64,000 nucleotides of DNA, taken from positions 1 through 64,000 of the forward strand of contig JAPOFX010000006.1 of assembly GCA_028283505.1 (NCBI GenBank), read 5' to 3'. Source of the DNA: Candidatus Poseidoniales archaeon (GTDB taxonomy: Archaea > Thermoplasmatota > Poseidoniia > Poseidoniales > Thalassarchaeaceae). Of the stretch, positions 1 to 10,035 are shown piece after piece (position 1 is the first letter of the stretch; each line of letters starts with the position of its first letter). The translations under genes and the position numbers were made by a program. The notes beneath the pieces were generated by a model. It saw only the letters and a program-made list of their open reading frames with translations, had not been told where the DNA came from and ran no database searches.

Positions 1-496
<496 letters not shown>

Positions 497-515
497 ACGA
501 AACTCGGAAAACGGG

Positions 516-550
516 GGTTGGGGTGGCTTCGGCCACCCCTTCTCCCAACC
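516..550 (+). terminator. Hairpin after the 16S rRNA (processing or termination)
   Basis: A perfect 8-bp stem (520-527 with 532-539, GGGGTGGC / GCCACCCC) is capped by a TTCG tetraloop. Flanking GGTT (516-519) and AACC (547-550) can extend the pairing. It starts about 20 bases after the mature 16S end and is followed by an A/T-rich stretch. It could be a 3' processing signal or a terminator; sequence alone does not decide. Confidence 0.6.
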
Positions 551-603
551 TAAAATCAAATCAAATAAACCAATTTTGGCACATTTTATTATGGTCAAAC
601 CGG

Positions 604-610
604 TATATTA
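604..610 (+). promoter_or_regulatory. Putative TATA box of the amino-acid transporter operon
   Basis: TATATTA lies 50 bases before the first ATG of the operon, within an A/T-rich region that follows the rRNA hairpin. Archaeal TATA boxes sit about 25 bases before the transcript start, which would place the start near 635. That position falls in a small palindrome, GGTATATACC (628-637), which could be an operator. The assignment rests on composition and spacing only. Confidence 0.4.
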
Positions 611-659
611 AGCCACATTTTGGAGAAGGTATATACCATCTATAGGTCGTAGCAAGGCC

Positions 660-1826
660 ATGCGACGCATGCTCGCTATGACAATGATGATGTTAATGAC
701 GACTGCGGCCCTTGCGGGCTGTGCGGGTTCCGACCTCACCGATGAGGATGTGGACGCCGCGAGAGAAGAGGGAAGACTAGCAGGTATTGCTGAAGCAACA
801 CCAGTCAGCACCCTGGACACTATCCACGACCGTGGAATGATGAAGTGTGGAGTCAAGGACTCCCAGTGGGGCATGGGCTTCGCTGACGCTGATGGTGTTC
901 GATCCGGACTCGACATCGAGTACTGCAGGGCTGTAGCTGCTGCAATCGGACTGAACCCAGATACTCAGATTGAGTACATCCTAGCGAGCGCTGGAGACCG
1001 CTTTGAGAAGCTTGCTTCCGGAGAGATAGACGTCCTAATCAGGACTACTACATGGACAACAAGCCGTGACGTAGGGCTAAACGCTGACTTCGCAGGGATG
1101 AATTTCTTCGATGGTCAGGGAATTCTGATCAGAGGAGATGCATACCCGCAAGATGCAATGGATAACAGTGCACTCAACTTGGAGAACGCCAAGGTGTGTG
1201 TAGGAACTGGGACAACTACCGAAGGTAACATCGCTGACTGGAACACAGTAAACAGCGTTGGTATGGAGATAGTACCTGTAGCTGACGCCGCTGAGGCAAC
1301 TGCAGAGCTAGTTTCTGGCTCCTGTGATGCATTCACTGGCGACATGTCAGCAATGGTCGCTAAGAAATACACCCTAGAGGCTGCTAATGACTGCACCGAC
1401 TGCGATCTATGGATTGCTCCTGAGCTATTGTCCAAGGAACCACTAGGCGCAGCAGTTCGTGACATGGACTCCGACTGGAAGGACGTCGTGACATGGGTAT
1501 GGTTCGGAATGGTTACCGCTGAAGAGATGGGAATAGACTCCGAGAACTACATGAATGCAGATACATCCAACCCAGCTGTTGACAGGCTATTGAACCAGAA
1601 CCTAGGGCTAGGTACTGACGCAAACCCATTGCCAGCCACATGGATGCAGAACGTTCTTTCCACCTCCGGAAACTATGGAGAGGCTTGGGACAACTCATTC
1701 TGTGACGGTTCCTATGATGGTACTAGCGGCTCAGCCGCAATGACTGGATGTGTCCTGTCTCGTGTTGGTACTGCAAATGCTCTTGTTTCTGAGGGTGGAT
1801 TGCAGTTTGCACCACCAATGCGCTGA
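660..1826 (+). CDS. aapJ: Amino-acid ABC transporter substrate-binding lipoprotein, AapJ-like
   Basis: This is a family 3 extracellular solute-binding protein of 388 residues that should capture amino acids outside the membrane and deliver them to the permeases encoded next. The N-terminus has a short hydrophobic signal ending in a lipobox-like LAGC, so it is probably a lipid-anchored protein. After the linker, the family opening is clear (STLDTIHDRGMMKCGV, then GLDIEYCRAVAAAIG), as is the C-terminal NYGEAWD segment. These match the general L-amino-acid binder AapJ better than single-amino-acid binders of about 250 residues. It leads an operon with two permeases and an ATPase, and a strong hairpin separates it from them. 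Family is clear; substrate range is inferred. Confidence 0.88.
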   Translation: MRRMLAMTMMMLMTTAALAGCAGSDLTDEDVDAAREEGRLAGIAEATPVSTLDTIHDRGMMKCGVKDSQWGMGFADADGVRSGLDIEYCRAVAAAIGLNPDTQIEYILASAGDRFEKLASGEIDVLIRTTTWTTSRDVGLNADFAGMNFFDGQGILIRGDAYPQDAMDNSALNLENAKVCVGTGTTTEGNIADWNTVNSVGMEIVPVADAAEATAELVSGSCDAFTGDMSAMVAKKYTLEAANDCTDCDLWIAPELLSKEPLGAAVRDMDSDWKDVVTWVWFGMVTAEEMGIDSENYMNADTSNPAVDRLLNQNLGLGTDANPLPATWMQNVLSTSGNYGEAWDNSFCDGSYDGTSGSAAMTGCVLSRVGTANALVSEGGLQFAPPMR

Positions 1827-1857
1827 TCGTTCAGTAAACAGCGAATAGTAAACGAAA

Positions 1858-1889
1858 GCCCTCGAGGGGGAAAAATCTCCCTCGGGGGC
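1858..1889 (+). promoter_or_regulatory. Intergenic hairpin between binding-protein and permease genes
   Basis: An 11-bp stem (1858-1868 with 1879-1889) contains one T/G wobble and encloses a 10-base loop with an A run. It lies 31 bases after the binding-protein stop and 35 bases before the permease start. In bacterial binding-protein operons, hairpins in this position stabilise the upstream message or partly end transcription, so that binder exceeds permease. The same role is inferred here. Confidence 0.55.
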
Positions 1890-1924
1890 CTCAAATTAAA
1901 TCTCATTACTGCGGAAGAATTTGT

Positions 1925-3748
1925 ATGGATCTCAAATCCCTCCGAAATAGAAATAATATCTTGTCAGGGATCAAAGTCTTGTTGGCTGTTGTAGTTCTGT
2001 GGGCTTACAATAACAAGATGCTCTCCCCCTCTATCGATTCAGTCTCTAGTATGTCCAGATCGTTCGTAGTCGGGGGCGTTCAACAAAATCCGGCATACTA
2101 TGATCCATATTCACTTACGAGTGCAACAATTTTCTTTTTCCTAATATTTATGACGCTGGCCAGGAACGAAATAGTTCCTGCCATCCGATCTAAGAATTTC
2201 CAATTTGACTCAATCTCCATGACTCTATCTTCTCTGATAATATCAATACTGGTCATTGCACTTTCGATGATTGGAGACTTCTCTCCGGCGAAGGGGATGC
2301 CATTTCTATTGATTGGGGCCCCAATTGTATTAGCGTCGCTGCTAGTAGTTGATGACTCAGAGATTTTACCCGTCAAGAGATTATCCAGACTTCATCCACT
2401 GATTGACTTGGCGAGTGGTAATCCAAGAATAGTAAATACCCTTGTTATATTTTCAGCCTTCTTAGGTATGGCACTCAATATCTCGTTTATTCCTCCGGTA
2501 ATCTCCTCAAACCTATCCTCGTTCTTTTCTGGAATACTGATTTTAATGGCCCTGTACGTGTACTACCAGATATCTTCAGAGTCGGGTAACCCTCATACTC
2601 ACGATCAAAGGTCCTCAACAATGGCCCTAATAATTGGACTTCCAATGATTGTCTACCTCAGTACTAGAATTCTATTCCTATTGCACAACCCAGATTCCGT
2701 CACAAGGGAGAGGTGGGATCTCTCATGGTCATTCATGGACATGAAGAACACCTTCGAAATTAATGCATGGCCTATTCAGCCAGACTTCCCGGAAGATACC
2801 AGGTGGCAGTTCCTATTCAGTGCTGTATTGAACTCAGCCAGAGCAACTCTATTGAGTATCATTCTTTGTACCATTCTTGGTGTAATTATAGGAGTCACAA
2901 GACTATCGAGCAATAAGCTCGCATCTGCCCTAGCTACCGTTTACGTAGAGGTATTCAGGAATATGCCACTAGCAGTCCTGCTTTTCTTGATTATGCTACA
3001 GCTTGGAGAAACCCTCCCTTTATTCAGTGAGGAGGCTAATATAGCTGGGTGGATATACTATAGTAATCAGGGACTCCACCTCCCTCGTCCGGATACCCTC
3101 CGGATCATTATCGCACTTGCAATAGTCTTCTTACTGTGGGCATGGGGGCGATACAGGGACAGAGAGGGAATTGATGATTCGCCGGAGGCAATTGCCAGAA
3201 AATCTCTAATTTGGTCCATGGCGCTAGTAGCATGTCTTGGAATATTGTTGACAGGGGACATGTCCCTACCCAATTACGTAAAGCCGAATCCAGCCATACC
3301 AGGTACTTGGGACATCGAGGAAGGATCGTCTTTCGAAATCACGAAAGCATTCATGGCCCTGATTATAGGTCTCACTTTATTCACCGCATCCGTTGTGGCT
3401 GAAATCGTCAGAGGCAGTATACAGGCTCTCCCAAGAGGACAGGTAGAGGCCGCTGTTTCACTCGGACTATCACCTTATCAGAGGCTTAGACTCGTTATCC
3501 TACCTCAGGCACTCAGAAGTATGATCCCACTGCTCAATAGTCAATACATGAACGTCTGGAAGAATTCCAGTCTCGCCATTATTGTGGCATACAGTGATAT
3601 CTTCTATGTCATATTCGTCATGATGAACAACGTTGGTAAATTAATTCCCCTATTCCTGCTTCTTCTGGTAATCTACCAGGCAGGTAGCCTGTTAATTTCA
3701 GGCATAATGAACTTCTACAACGCAAGGGTTATCAGGGTGAAGATATGA
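1925..3748 (+). CDS. aapQ: Amino-acid ABC transporter permease, AapQ-like, with long membrane-rich N-terminus
   Basis: This is an inner-membrane permease of the His/Glu/Gln/Arg family, 607 residues against roughly 400 for bacterial AapQ. The conserved transport core is in the second half: the segment starting near NSARATLLSIILCTILGVIIG, the VEVFRNMPLAVLLF element, and the EAA loop near residues 510-525 (AAVSLGLSPYQRLRLVILPQA) that contacts the ATPase. The first 300 residues hold several additional hydrophobic helices not found in the short permeases. The gene overlaps the next permease by ATGA. Function as half of a heterodimeric channel is well supported; the role of the extension is unknown. 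Confidence 0.85.
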   Translation: MDLKSLRNRNNILSGIKVLLAVVVLWAYNNKMLSPSIDSVSSMSRSFVVGGVQQNPAYYDPYSLTSATIFFFLIFMTLARNEIVPAIRSKNFQFDSISMTLSSLIISILVIALSMIGDFSPAKGMPFLLIGAPIVLASLLVVDDSEILPVKRLSRLHPLIDLASGNPRIVNTLVIFSAFLGMALNISFIPPVISSNLSSFFSGILILMALYVYYQISSESGNPHTHDQRSSTMALIIGLPMIVYLSTRILFLLHNPDSVTRERWDLSWSFMDMKNTFEINAWPIQPDFPEDTRWQFLFSAVLNSARATLLSIILCTILGVIIGVTRLSSNKLASALATVYVEVFRNMPLAVLLFLIMLQLGETLPLFSEEANIAGWIYYSNQGLHLPRPDTLRIIIALAIVFLLWAWGRYRDREGIDDSPEAIARKSLIWSMALVACLGILLTGDMSLPNYVKPNPAIPGTWDIEEGSSFEITKAFMALIIGLTLFTASVVAEIVRGSIQALPRGQVEAAVSLGLSPYQRLRLVILPQALRSMIPLLNSQYMNVWKNSSLAIIVAYSDIFYVIFVMMNNVGKLIPLFLLLLVIYQAGSLLISGIMNFYNARVIRVKI

Positions 3749-5358
3749 ATCAGAATCCAAGTTTCTATGAGTCCTCAATGAGGAGAATTCTAGAATTGGA
3801 GAGAGGAGTTGCCGGGAGGTCCAGGTGGGATTCAGATATCAGAGTAGACTCCAGCCTCTCACTAGTATGCATTCTGCTTTCCGGGCTTTTCTCAGTTTCT
3901 GTTTTACTCAATACCGAATCTTCAGTCGATGTAGGAGGGGAAGTCACTTCAGTAGATATCTGGATTTATTCCACTGCCGTCGCACTGTCATGGTTATTGG
4001 CCTCGTGGATAATTTTGATTTCAGTTGTCAAACGTACTAGAATGGCCCCTGCTTTCGATGGCCGAATTAGATTGCCTTGGTTCGGATCGACGGCGCTCCT
4101 TGGAATCTTTTCGTCTTTCATCATGATATTCTTAGTCGAATGGATTTTCGATATACTGGTAATCAGCATGAGGTGGGATATCGTATGGGCCAATAGGGTA
4201 TCCGTAATGTTAGGCCCTAATCTCACGGAGGCGATGACCCAGGATTACTTGGTTTCCGAGAATTGGAGGATTTGGCCAATAATATTCCTAGTTTGGGCAC
4301 TAGCAGGCGCCGCCTACGGGGCCTCCAATACCTCTGTGAAATCATTCCTCCTTGGATTCGGTTTGGCGACAGCAGTGGTGTTTATGTTCGCGGGTAACCC
4401 ACTGGAAGCCAATTACAATATTGATAAAGTTCTTTTCAGATTCTCTCTAGCAACTGCTTTATCACTGGCCTGTTTTGTAACAATGAGGGCTTATTCCCAC
4501 AGGGTCGAGGAGTACAAGGTAAACAGGGCGAAGAGAAATATTGGACTGACAGCCGTGGCAACTTTCTTCCTGACAATCATTCTTCTTGACCCGCCTGAGT
4601 TTGTGAAGGATATTGCCGGATTCCTAGCCGGTTTTGGAATTCTGGAGTCACAATTAGAACTGATTACCAGGGAAGGAGTTCCTCCAGCCAGATGGGGGGG
4701 TTTACTCATCAATCTAATCGTAGCCGCCGCTGGGTGCGTTCTTGGTTTCTCCATAGGAGTAGTTCTGGCATTTTCGAGACAGAGCAATCTCCCTATATTG
4801 AAGTGGCCGGGAATTGCCATCATCGAGATAGTAAGGTCTGGGCCACTAATCTGCTGGCTATACTTCGCCATGTACCTCCTCCCCGACGTCGCCGATCCAC
4901 TGTTCACAAATCCCGAAGACTTTGACAACATTGTTAGGATGATGGCAATATTCAGTCTGTTCGGAGGGTGCTATATTGCTGAGGTTATCAGAGGGGGGCT
5001 TCAAGCCGTGGACAGTGGCCAGAAAGAAGCTGCCTTAGCCCTAGGCTTGAGTCCAATGCAAATTAAGTTACAAGTAGAGCTACCAAACGCTGTCAGGACT
5101 ACCCTGCCCTCAATTGTAAGCGTCTTCATTGGGCTATGGAAGGATACAACACTGCTATTTATCATCGAAATTGTCGACTTTTTCAGAATCGCAAAGACAA
5201 TGGCGAACACCGATCTGAGATTCCTAGGAGATTTCCTAGAGCCAGTTTACTTCACAGCTGTTGTATTCTGGGTTTTCGCATTCTACCTTTCCAGGGTCTC
5301 CATGAACGTGGAGAAAGGCCTCGGATTAGTCAAGGAAGGAGGAGGAGACGTAGCATGA
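3745..5358 (+). CDS. aapM: Amino-acid ABC transporter permease, AapM-like, with long membrane-rich N-terminus
   Basis: This is the second permease of the operon, 537 residues against roughly 380 in bacterial AapM. The core is C-terminal: [21 protein letters not shown], the [15 protein letters not shown] element, and the EAA loop ([19 protein letters not shown]), followed by [16 protein letters not shown]. The first 280 residues contain several further hydrophobic segments. The start overlaps the upstream stop (ATGA) and its own stop overlaps the ATPase start, which indicates translational coupling. It should pair with the preceding permease. The length excess in both partners suggests that it is an ancestral trait of this lineage rather than a local fusion. 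Confidence 0.85.
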   Translation: MNQNPSFYESSMRRILELERGVAGRSRWDSDIRVDSSLSLVCILLSGLFSVSVLLNTESSVDVGGEVTSVDIWIYSTAVALSWLLASWIILISVVKRTRMAPAFDGRIRLPWFGSTALLGIFSSFIMIFLVEWIFDILVISMRWDIVWANRVSVMLGPNLTEAMTQDYLVSENWRIWPIIFLVWALAGAAYGASNTSVKSFLLGFGLATAVVFMFAGNPLEANYNIDKVLFRFSLATALSLACFVTMRAYSHRVEEYKVNRAKRNIGLTAVATFFLTIILLDPPEFVKDIAGFLAGFGILESQLELITREGVPPARWGGLLINLIVAAAGCVLGFSIGVVLAFSRQSNLPILKWPGIAIIEIVRSGPLICWLYFAMYLLPDVADPLFTNPEDFDNIVRMMAIFSLFGGCYIAEVIRGGLQAVDSGQKEAALALGLSPMQIKLQVELPNAVRTTLPSIVSVFIGLWKDTTLLFIIEIVDFFRIAKTMANTDLRFLGDFLEPVYFTAVVFWVFAFYLSRVSMNVEKGLGLVKEGGGDVA

Positions 5359-6104
5359 CCAACAGCAAAGAATTGATAATTAAGACAGAAGGAGTTAAAG
5401 TCAATTTTGGGGATTTTTGGGCCCTAAAAGGGATTGACATCGAGGTCACCAGGGGTGAAATTATAGTTATCCTTGGGCCGTCTGGGTCAGGTAAATCGAC
5501 ATTTATCAGGACCCTTAATAGACTACAACCACATAGCGGTGGATCCATCGAGATAGATGGGATAATGATAGACGAGGACACGTCTGTCAAGGATCTGAAG
5601 TATGTCAGGTCGGAGGTAGGTTTCGTTTTCCAACAGTTCAATCTGTTCCCTCACCTCACGATCATGGAGAACATCACACTAGCTCCAATGAAAGTTAAGG
5701 GAATGTCCAAAGCCGATTCTGAGGCTAGGGCATTGGAGCTACTAGAGAGAGTCGGAATTCCAGAGCAGGCATTCAAGTACCCCTCAGAGCTATCAGGAGG
5801 GCAGCAACAGAGAGTAGCTATCGCACGGGCTCTTGCCATGGACCCGAAGATTATGCTCTTCGATGAGCCGACATCAGCTCTCGATCCCGAGATGATTAAG
5901 GAAGTCCTAGACGTAATGGTCGACTTGGCAAAGGAAGATGTTACGATGATAGTGGTAACACACGAGATGGGTTTCGCCAAGGAGGTTGCAGATAGGGTGA
6001 TACTCTTCGACGAGGGTCTTCTGATAGAGGAGAACACCCCAGATGAGTTCTTCGACAATCCAAAGCATGACAGGACCAAGCTATTTTTGGAGCAAATTCT
6101 TTAG
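5355..6104 (+). CDS. aapP: Amino-acid ABC transporter ATP-binding protein, AapP/GlnQ-like
   Basis: This is the 249-residue ATPase that powers the transporter from the cytoplasmic side. Walker A (GPSGSGKST), the Q-loop ([13 protein letters not shown]), the ABC signature ([15 protein letters not shown]), Walker B with the catalytic Glu ([14 protein letters not shown]) and the switch His (VVTHEMGF) are all present. The length matches the polar amino-acid ATPase family. The ATG at 5355 was chosen because it overlaps the permease stop and gives the standard N-terminus; the frame stays open upstream inside the permease gene. The next gene is convergent, 18 bases away. Confidence 0.93.
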   Translation: MTNSKELIIKTEGVKVNFGDFWALKGIDIEVTRGEIIVILGPSGSGKSTFIRTLNRLQPHSGGSIEIDGIMIDEDTSVKDLKYVRSEVGFVFQQFNLFPHLTIMENITLAPMKVKGMSKADSEARALELLERVGIPEQAFKYPSELSGGQQQRVAIARALAMDPKIMLFDEPTSALDPEMIKEVLDVMVDLAKEDVTMIVVTHEMGFAKEVADRVILFDEGLLIEENTPDEFFDNPKHDRTKLFLEQIL

Positions 6105-6122
6105 TTTCAAGTGTCGATTCCT

Positions 6123-7001
6123 TCACTGGCCTATCCAATGGGCGACTCTGTCATAGATCGTGCTCCTAAATGTTAGAAGTTGAAGCGTAGGTCCATCAAG
6201 ATCAACAGTGACTGTCGCTCCCCTTGTGAAATGGAACTCATCCCATCCATCTGCGACGACATACCCCCTGTGCATATCACTCGTCATCACCGTAGGGGAA
6301 CTAGTCCAAGACCAATATGAACCGTCATCATTTCGGTCACTTCTCGGCAGATCTCTGGAAACAAAAAGATATTTTTCATCGATCTGGTCTACTGGAAATT
6401 CCGTCCCCTCGATATTTGCGACATGCCGAAACCATGCGCCCTGACCTAAGAAGGTAGAGAAGAGGCATCCGGACGATTGCTGAACAACATCTATTCCCTC
6501 GGACAATCTTTGAAGTCGATATTTAGATGGTTGGTATTGATGGGTGTTTGCGACCAATAAATCATTCAAAGCCGGATCGGTCAATATTTTATTCCCACTT
6601 GTTGTCACTATTTCTGCTTGGAGCCTCGGCAACACATTTACAATTGCCTTACCATCCATTGCCGTCTTGATATCTTCCTCAAAGTTATCCGGATCACTTC
6701 CCATGTAAAATCCATAGGACCCATCCGAGTCTTTCATCCTAGGGTGGCTATTGACTCCCATAATTGGTGTCTCGTCATCTATTGAATGGGCAATAGATGT
6801 CAGAGTACCGTCACCGCCCAGAACAATCACTAAATCAGGTCCTACAAAGTCTGCCCTACGCACAGTTTCCCTCGCAGTGTAATCAACGCGTACTATGTTC
6901 TCAGACACAAACCCATCTAGAACAGTCCTAACTGTTGCTAACGCATTGTCATGAACTTCCTCGAAATTCTTCTTGTAAACCACCAAGATGTTCTTGTACA
7001 C
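6123..7001 (-). CDS. NAD kinase-like protein (NADK2-type), divergent active site
   Basis: This 292-residue protein has the NAD-kinase nucleotide motif LVIVLGGDGTLTSIAH and the downstream ALND element resembling mitochondrial NADK2. The usual glycine-rich loop of the form STPTGSTAY is altered to STFLGQGAWF, so activity and substrate are uncertain. The GTG at 7001 was chosen because GGAGG sits 7 bases upstream at 7009-7013 and the protein then starts directly at the first beta strand (VYKNILVVYKKN). A longer start at 7094 would overlap the divergent neighbour. It would phosphorylate NAD(H) in the cytoplasm if active. Confidence 0.7.
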   Translation of the reverse strand: MYKNILVVYKKNFEEVHDNALATVRTVLDGFVSENIVRVDYTARETVRRADFVGPDLVIVLGGDGTLTSIAHSIDDETPIMGVNSHPRMKDSDGSYGFYMGSDPDNFEEDIKTAMDGKAIVNVLPRLQAEIVTTSGNKILTDPALNDLLVANTHQYQPSKYRLQRLSEGIDVVQQSSGCLFSTFLGQGAWFRHVANIEGTEFPVDQIDEKYLFVSRDLPRSDRNDDGSYWSWTSSPTVMTSDMHRGYVVADGWDEFHFTRGATVTVDLDGPTLQLLTFRSTIYDRVAHWIGQ

Positions 7002-7008
7002 CCCAACG

Positions 7009-7013
7009 CCTCC
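7009..7013 (-). promoter_or_regulatory. Shine-Dalgarno site deciding the NAD-kinase-like start
   Basis: GGAGG on the minus strand, 7 bases before a GTG codon, matches the 16S tail seen at 490-496. It favours the short start over the upstream in-frame ATG. Confidence 0.5.
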
Positions 7014-7119
7014 GCTCTTCTCCACTGGTATGTCCCATATAGGGGGAACGGATGATATTCTAGCTAACAAATGACCGCGTTTGAATACCCTCATCTATGT
7101 AATCGCCCTCCAGCACGAC

Positions 7120-8187
7120 ATGACACGCGCAGCCATCATTGGTTTTCTTCTGATTCTGGCTGGCTATTCAGGATGCATCGGCTCAGAGGTAGAGGAGTGT
7201 CCAGACGGGGGTTGCTTTCCAATGACTTCAGATGGGTTGAATGAAATCCTCTCACAGGAAAACGCACTCGATGTGCTGCTTTTTGCTTCAGAAAATAGCA
7301 GGCTTAGAGTCGATACCACCTCTTCTTCAACGATACAAGGACAGTTTGGAGAGGTGCATTGGAGTGTCACGAAGGATGATGAGAAAGAAATTAGGTCCAT
7401 ATCCACGAGGGTTACTATTGGTACCTACACCTACAATAATGAGGTCATAGACGGAGGCCCTATTACCAATATCAGAGTGGGTAATGTCTGGTTTGAGGGA
7501 AGAGACGCCAGCCCCAGTTATTCAGATCCATTTGTAGATTTTGCTGTCCTTTCATCACAGGGGCAGACTGAGAATATTCCTCCATTTGGCTTTGATACGA
7601 ATTCAATTTCCAATCTAGATTGGAGGATAACAGCGGATGAGGAATCAACACAACAGGTCGCCACATCATCCAATTCCACTCATTCAATCGTTGTGGAATT
7701 ATTCGGCGACCCTCCAAGAATAACCTCAATCGAGACTTACTCAGGAGAAGAGGAACAATTCACCATCAGAGTCAGGACGGGGGAGGATGTCGAGCTTAGC
7801 GTCACTCAAGGTTTGACTAGGGCTCCATTGGGTTTTGATTCATTCAGCGAACCCATAAAATACGGAGGAATATCAGTATGGGCGGGCGAGGTCCCATCGA
7901 ACCTTATCTCAGAGGCCCTACCTGAGGAAATTGAGATCAGAGGGCTATCTACCGATGACGAAAATGCTACCGTTATGGCTAGCCTAAGGCTTGACTCGAG
8001 ATACTCTAACGAAACTTCCCTAGATGGCCACTGGTGGGAGTTCCAATGGGACGACAGGGACTCAGACAACCTAGTCTCAGCCGGAGATCTATACGCCGTT
8101 AGGACCAACTCAACAGGAGAACCATCTATTGCTACATTCGATATCTGGGCCAACTCATGGACAGGAGGGCCTTTGGCATCCAGCTAG
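7120..8187 (+). CDS. Predicted secreted lipoprotein of unknown function
   Basis: This 355-residue protein begins with a basic residue and a hydrophobic helix ending in GYSGC, compatible with a lipoprotein signal, followed by a Cys-containing stretch (EECPDGGCF). The rest is polar and beta-rich with several NST/NET-type glycosylation sequons, so it probably lies outside the membrane. No family was recognised. The frame also opens at a TTG at 7081, but the ATG at 7120 places the signal at the N-terminus. An ABC exporter gene follows 40 bases downstream and may be co-transcribed. Confidence 0.6.
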   Translation: MTRAAIIGFLLILAGYSGCIGSEVEECPDGGCFPMTSDGLNEILSQENALDVLLFASENSRLRVDTTSSSTIQGQFGEVHWSVTKDDEKEIRSISTRVTIGTYTYNNEVIDGGPITNIRVGNVWFEGRDASPSYSDPFVDFAVLSSQGQTENIPPFGFDTNSISNLDWRITADEESTQQVATSSNSTHSIVVELFGDPPRITSIETYSGEEEQFTIRVRTGEDVELSVTQGLTRAPLGFDSFSEPIKYGGISVWAGEVPSNLISEALPEEIEIRGLSTDDENATVMASLRLDSRYSNETSLDGHWWEFQWDDRDSDNLVSAGDLYAVRTNSTGEPSIATFDIWANSWTGGPLASS

Positions 8188-8227
8188 TACACGGCATATT
8201 CATACTCAAAACCAGAGAGGGGCAGGT

Positions 8228-9988
8228 ATGTCAGAAGTCAGACACCCATTGGCAAGACTTCTTTCGAAACTCGAAGACCATAGGTCAACAGTAATCCTAG
8301 CCTCTATCTGTTCTGTATTGAACAAGGTATGGGACCTAGCCCCGCCAGTCCTAATCGGCATGGCGATAGATGTCGTGTCATCCAGAGAAAACTCCTTCCT
8401 GGCAGAGCTGGGATATCCTGATGTGTATCAGCAACTGTATATACTCACGGGATTCACAGTACTAATTTGGGTGTTGGAATCGATCTTCCAATACCTTTAC
8501 GCGGTTCTTTGGAGGAACCTGGCTCAAACAGCTCAACATGAACTCAGGATGTCCGCATACTCCCATATCCAAGATTTAGAGATGCAATGGTTCTCACAGC
8601 AGTCAACTGGCAGTTTAATGGCGATTATGAACGACGATGTTAACCAGCTAGAGAGGTTTCTAGATCAAGGGGCTACGGACCTCCTGCAAGTTGCTACCAC
8701 AATTGTTGTGGTAGGTGGAATCATGTTCTCAGTTGCTCCTGAGGTGGCTTTGTGGGCAATAGTCCCAATACCTGTGATTGTCGCAGGCTCGTTCATCTAT
8801 CAGAGGAGAATCGGCGTTAGATATTCCAAAGTTAGGTCTCAAGTAGCAGATTTGAATGCTCTCTTGAATAACAATTTACAAGGCATTACCACGATCAAAT
8901 CATTCACTGCAGAGGAAAGGGAAGCTAAGAGGGTAAGTGATGCTTCTGAGTCATACAAGGAGGCAAATAGAGAGGCAATCAGGCTTTCCGCCTCATTCGT
9001 CCCAATCATTAGGATGGCGATCCTATTCGCATTCTCCGCTAACATGCTCGTTGGGGGCTGGATGGCTCTTGAGGGCAACATCAGTCTCGGTGCTTATTCA
9101 GTAATCGTATTCATCACTCAAAGACTCCTTTGGCCATTAACAAGACTTGGCGAGACATTCGATTTGTATCAGAGAGCGATGGCTTCAACGACCAGAGTAC
9201 TTGATCTCCTTGACACCAAAGTGGGGATAATAGAAGGTGATTTGGAGATGGATGAAGTCATCGGCGAAATATCATTCAACAAATTGGACTTCTCCTATCC
9301 AGGAAGAGAGAAAGTCCTGGATGGCTTAGAGTTTGTCATCCCTGCTGGGCAGACAATGGGCCTCGTAGGCTCAACAGGATCAGGAAAAACTACACTTGTC
9401 AGGCTACTCATGAGATTCCATGACCCAGATTCAGGCGGGATATTGTTGGATGGCAACCATCTCACTGACCTCAAGCTCGACTCCCTCAGGAGCTCCATAT
9501 CACTGGTAAGTCAGAACACTACGTTGTTTCCGGGTTCCGTTCTTGACAACATCAGATATGGCAAGCCAGATGCTTCGATTGAATCTGCAAGAGAGGCGGC
9601 TAACATAGCTGAAGCCACTGAATTCATCGATATTCTCCCCAACGGTTGGCATACCGAGATAGGAGAGGGAGGGCATCGTCTATCTGGGGGCCAAAGGCAG
9701 AGAATAGCTATAGCCAGAGCAGTTTTGAAAGACGCCCCAATACTAATCCTCGATGAAGCAACAAGCAACGTGGATAATGAGACTGAAGCCGCCTTAAAGA
9801 GATCCATTGAGAGAATATCTAAGGGAAGAACAACGTTGATTATCGCACATAGACTTTCAACAGTCAGAAATGCAGACATCATCGCAGTCTTGGATAAAGG
9901 GAAAATCTCAGAGATAGGTAAACATGAGTCATTATTAGAAGAAGACGGAATATACTCTAAACTTTGGTCTGTCCAGACTGGCGAATGA
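8228..9988 (+). CDS. ABC exporter, fused membrane and ATPase domains (MsbA/LmrA type)
   Basis: This 586-residue half-transporter has six membrane helices in residues 1-310 and an ATPase domain after about 345. Walker A is GSTGSGKTT, the signature is LSGGQRQRIAIARAV, Walker B is ILILDEATSNVD and the switch is IAHRLS. It should work as a homodimer that exports lipid, peptide or drug-like substrates; the substrate cannot be read from sequence. The ATG at 8228 follows a purine-rich AGAGGGGCAGGT site and gives the standard family length; the frame opens 99 bases earlier without meaningful sequence. The lipoprotein upstream is a possible partner. Confidence 0.88.
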   Translation: MSEVRHPLARLLSKLEDHRSTVILASICSVLNKVWDLAPPVLIGMAIDVVSSRENSFLAELGYPDVYQQLYILTGFTVLIWVLESIFQYLYAVLWRNLAQTAQHELRMSAYSHIQDLEMQWFSQQSTGSLMAIMNDDVNQLERFLDQGATDLLQVATTIVVVGGIMFSVAPEVALWAIVPIPVIVAGSFIYQRRIGVRYSKVRSQVADLNALLNNNLQGITTIKSFTAEEREAKRVSDASESYKEANREAIRLSASFVPIIRMAILFAFSANMLVGGWMALEGNISLGAYSVIVFITQRLLWPLTRLGETFDLYQRAMASTTRVLDLLDTKVGIIEGDLEMDEVIGEISFNKLDFSYPGREKVLDGLEFVIPAGQTMGLVGSTGSGKTTLVRLLMRFHDPDSGGILLDGNHLTDLKLDSLRSSISLVSQNTTLFPGSVLDNIRYGKPDASIESAREAANIAEATEFIDILPNGWHTEIGEGGHRLSGGQRQRIAIARAVLKDAPILILDEATSNVDNETEAALKRSIERISKGRTTLIIAHRLSTVRNADIIAVLDKGKISEIGKHESLLEEDGIYSKLWSVQTGE

Positions 9989-10035
9989 AAGTTAAGAACC
10001 TCAGTAGTCATTAGATTGCCCCTTTTCCCAAAGCC

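Noticed and set aside
497..660. A tRNA-Ala or 23S start after the 16S
   Set aside because: No tRNA fold or 23S motif is visible; only a hairpin and an A/T-rich promoter-like stretch.
5136..5354. Extension of the amino-acid ATPase frame into the upstream permease
   Set aside because: The residues do not match the ATPase family; the ATG at 5355 overlaps the permease stop as expected for coupling.
7081..7119. N-terminal extension of the lipoprotein from a TTG codon
   Set aside because: It would bury the signal peptide 13 residues inside and overlap the longest frame of the divergent gene.
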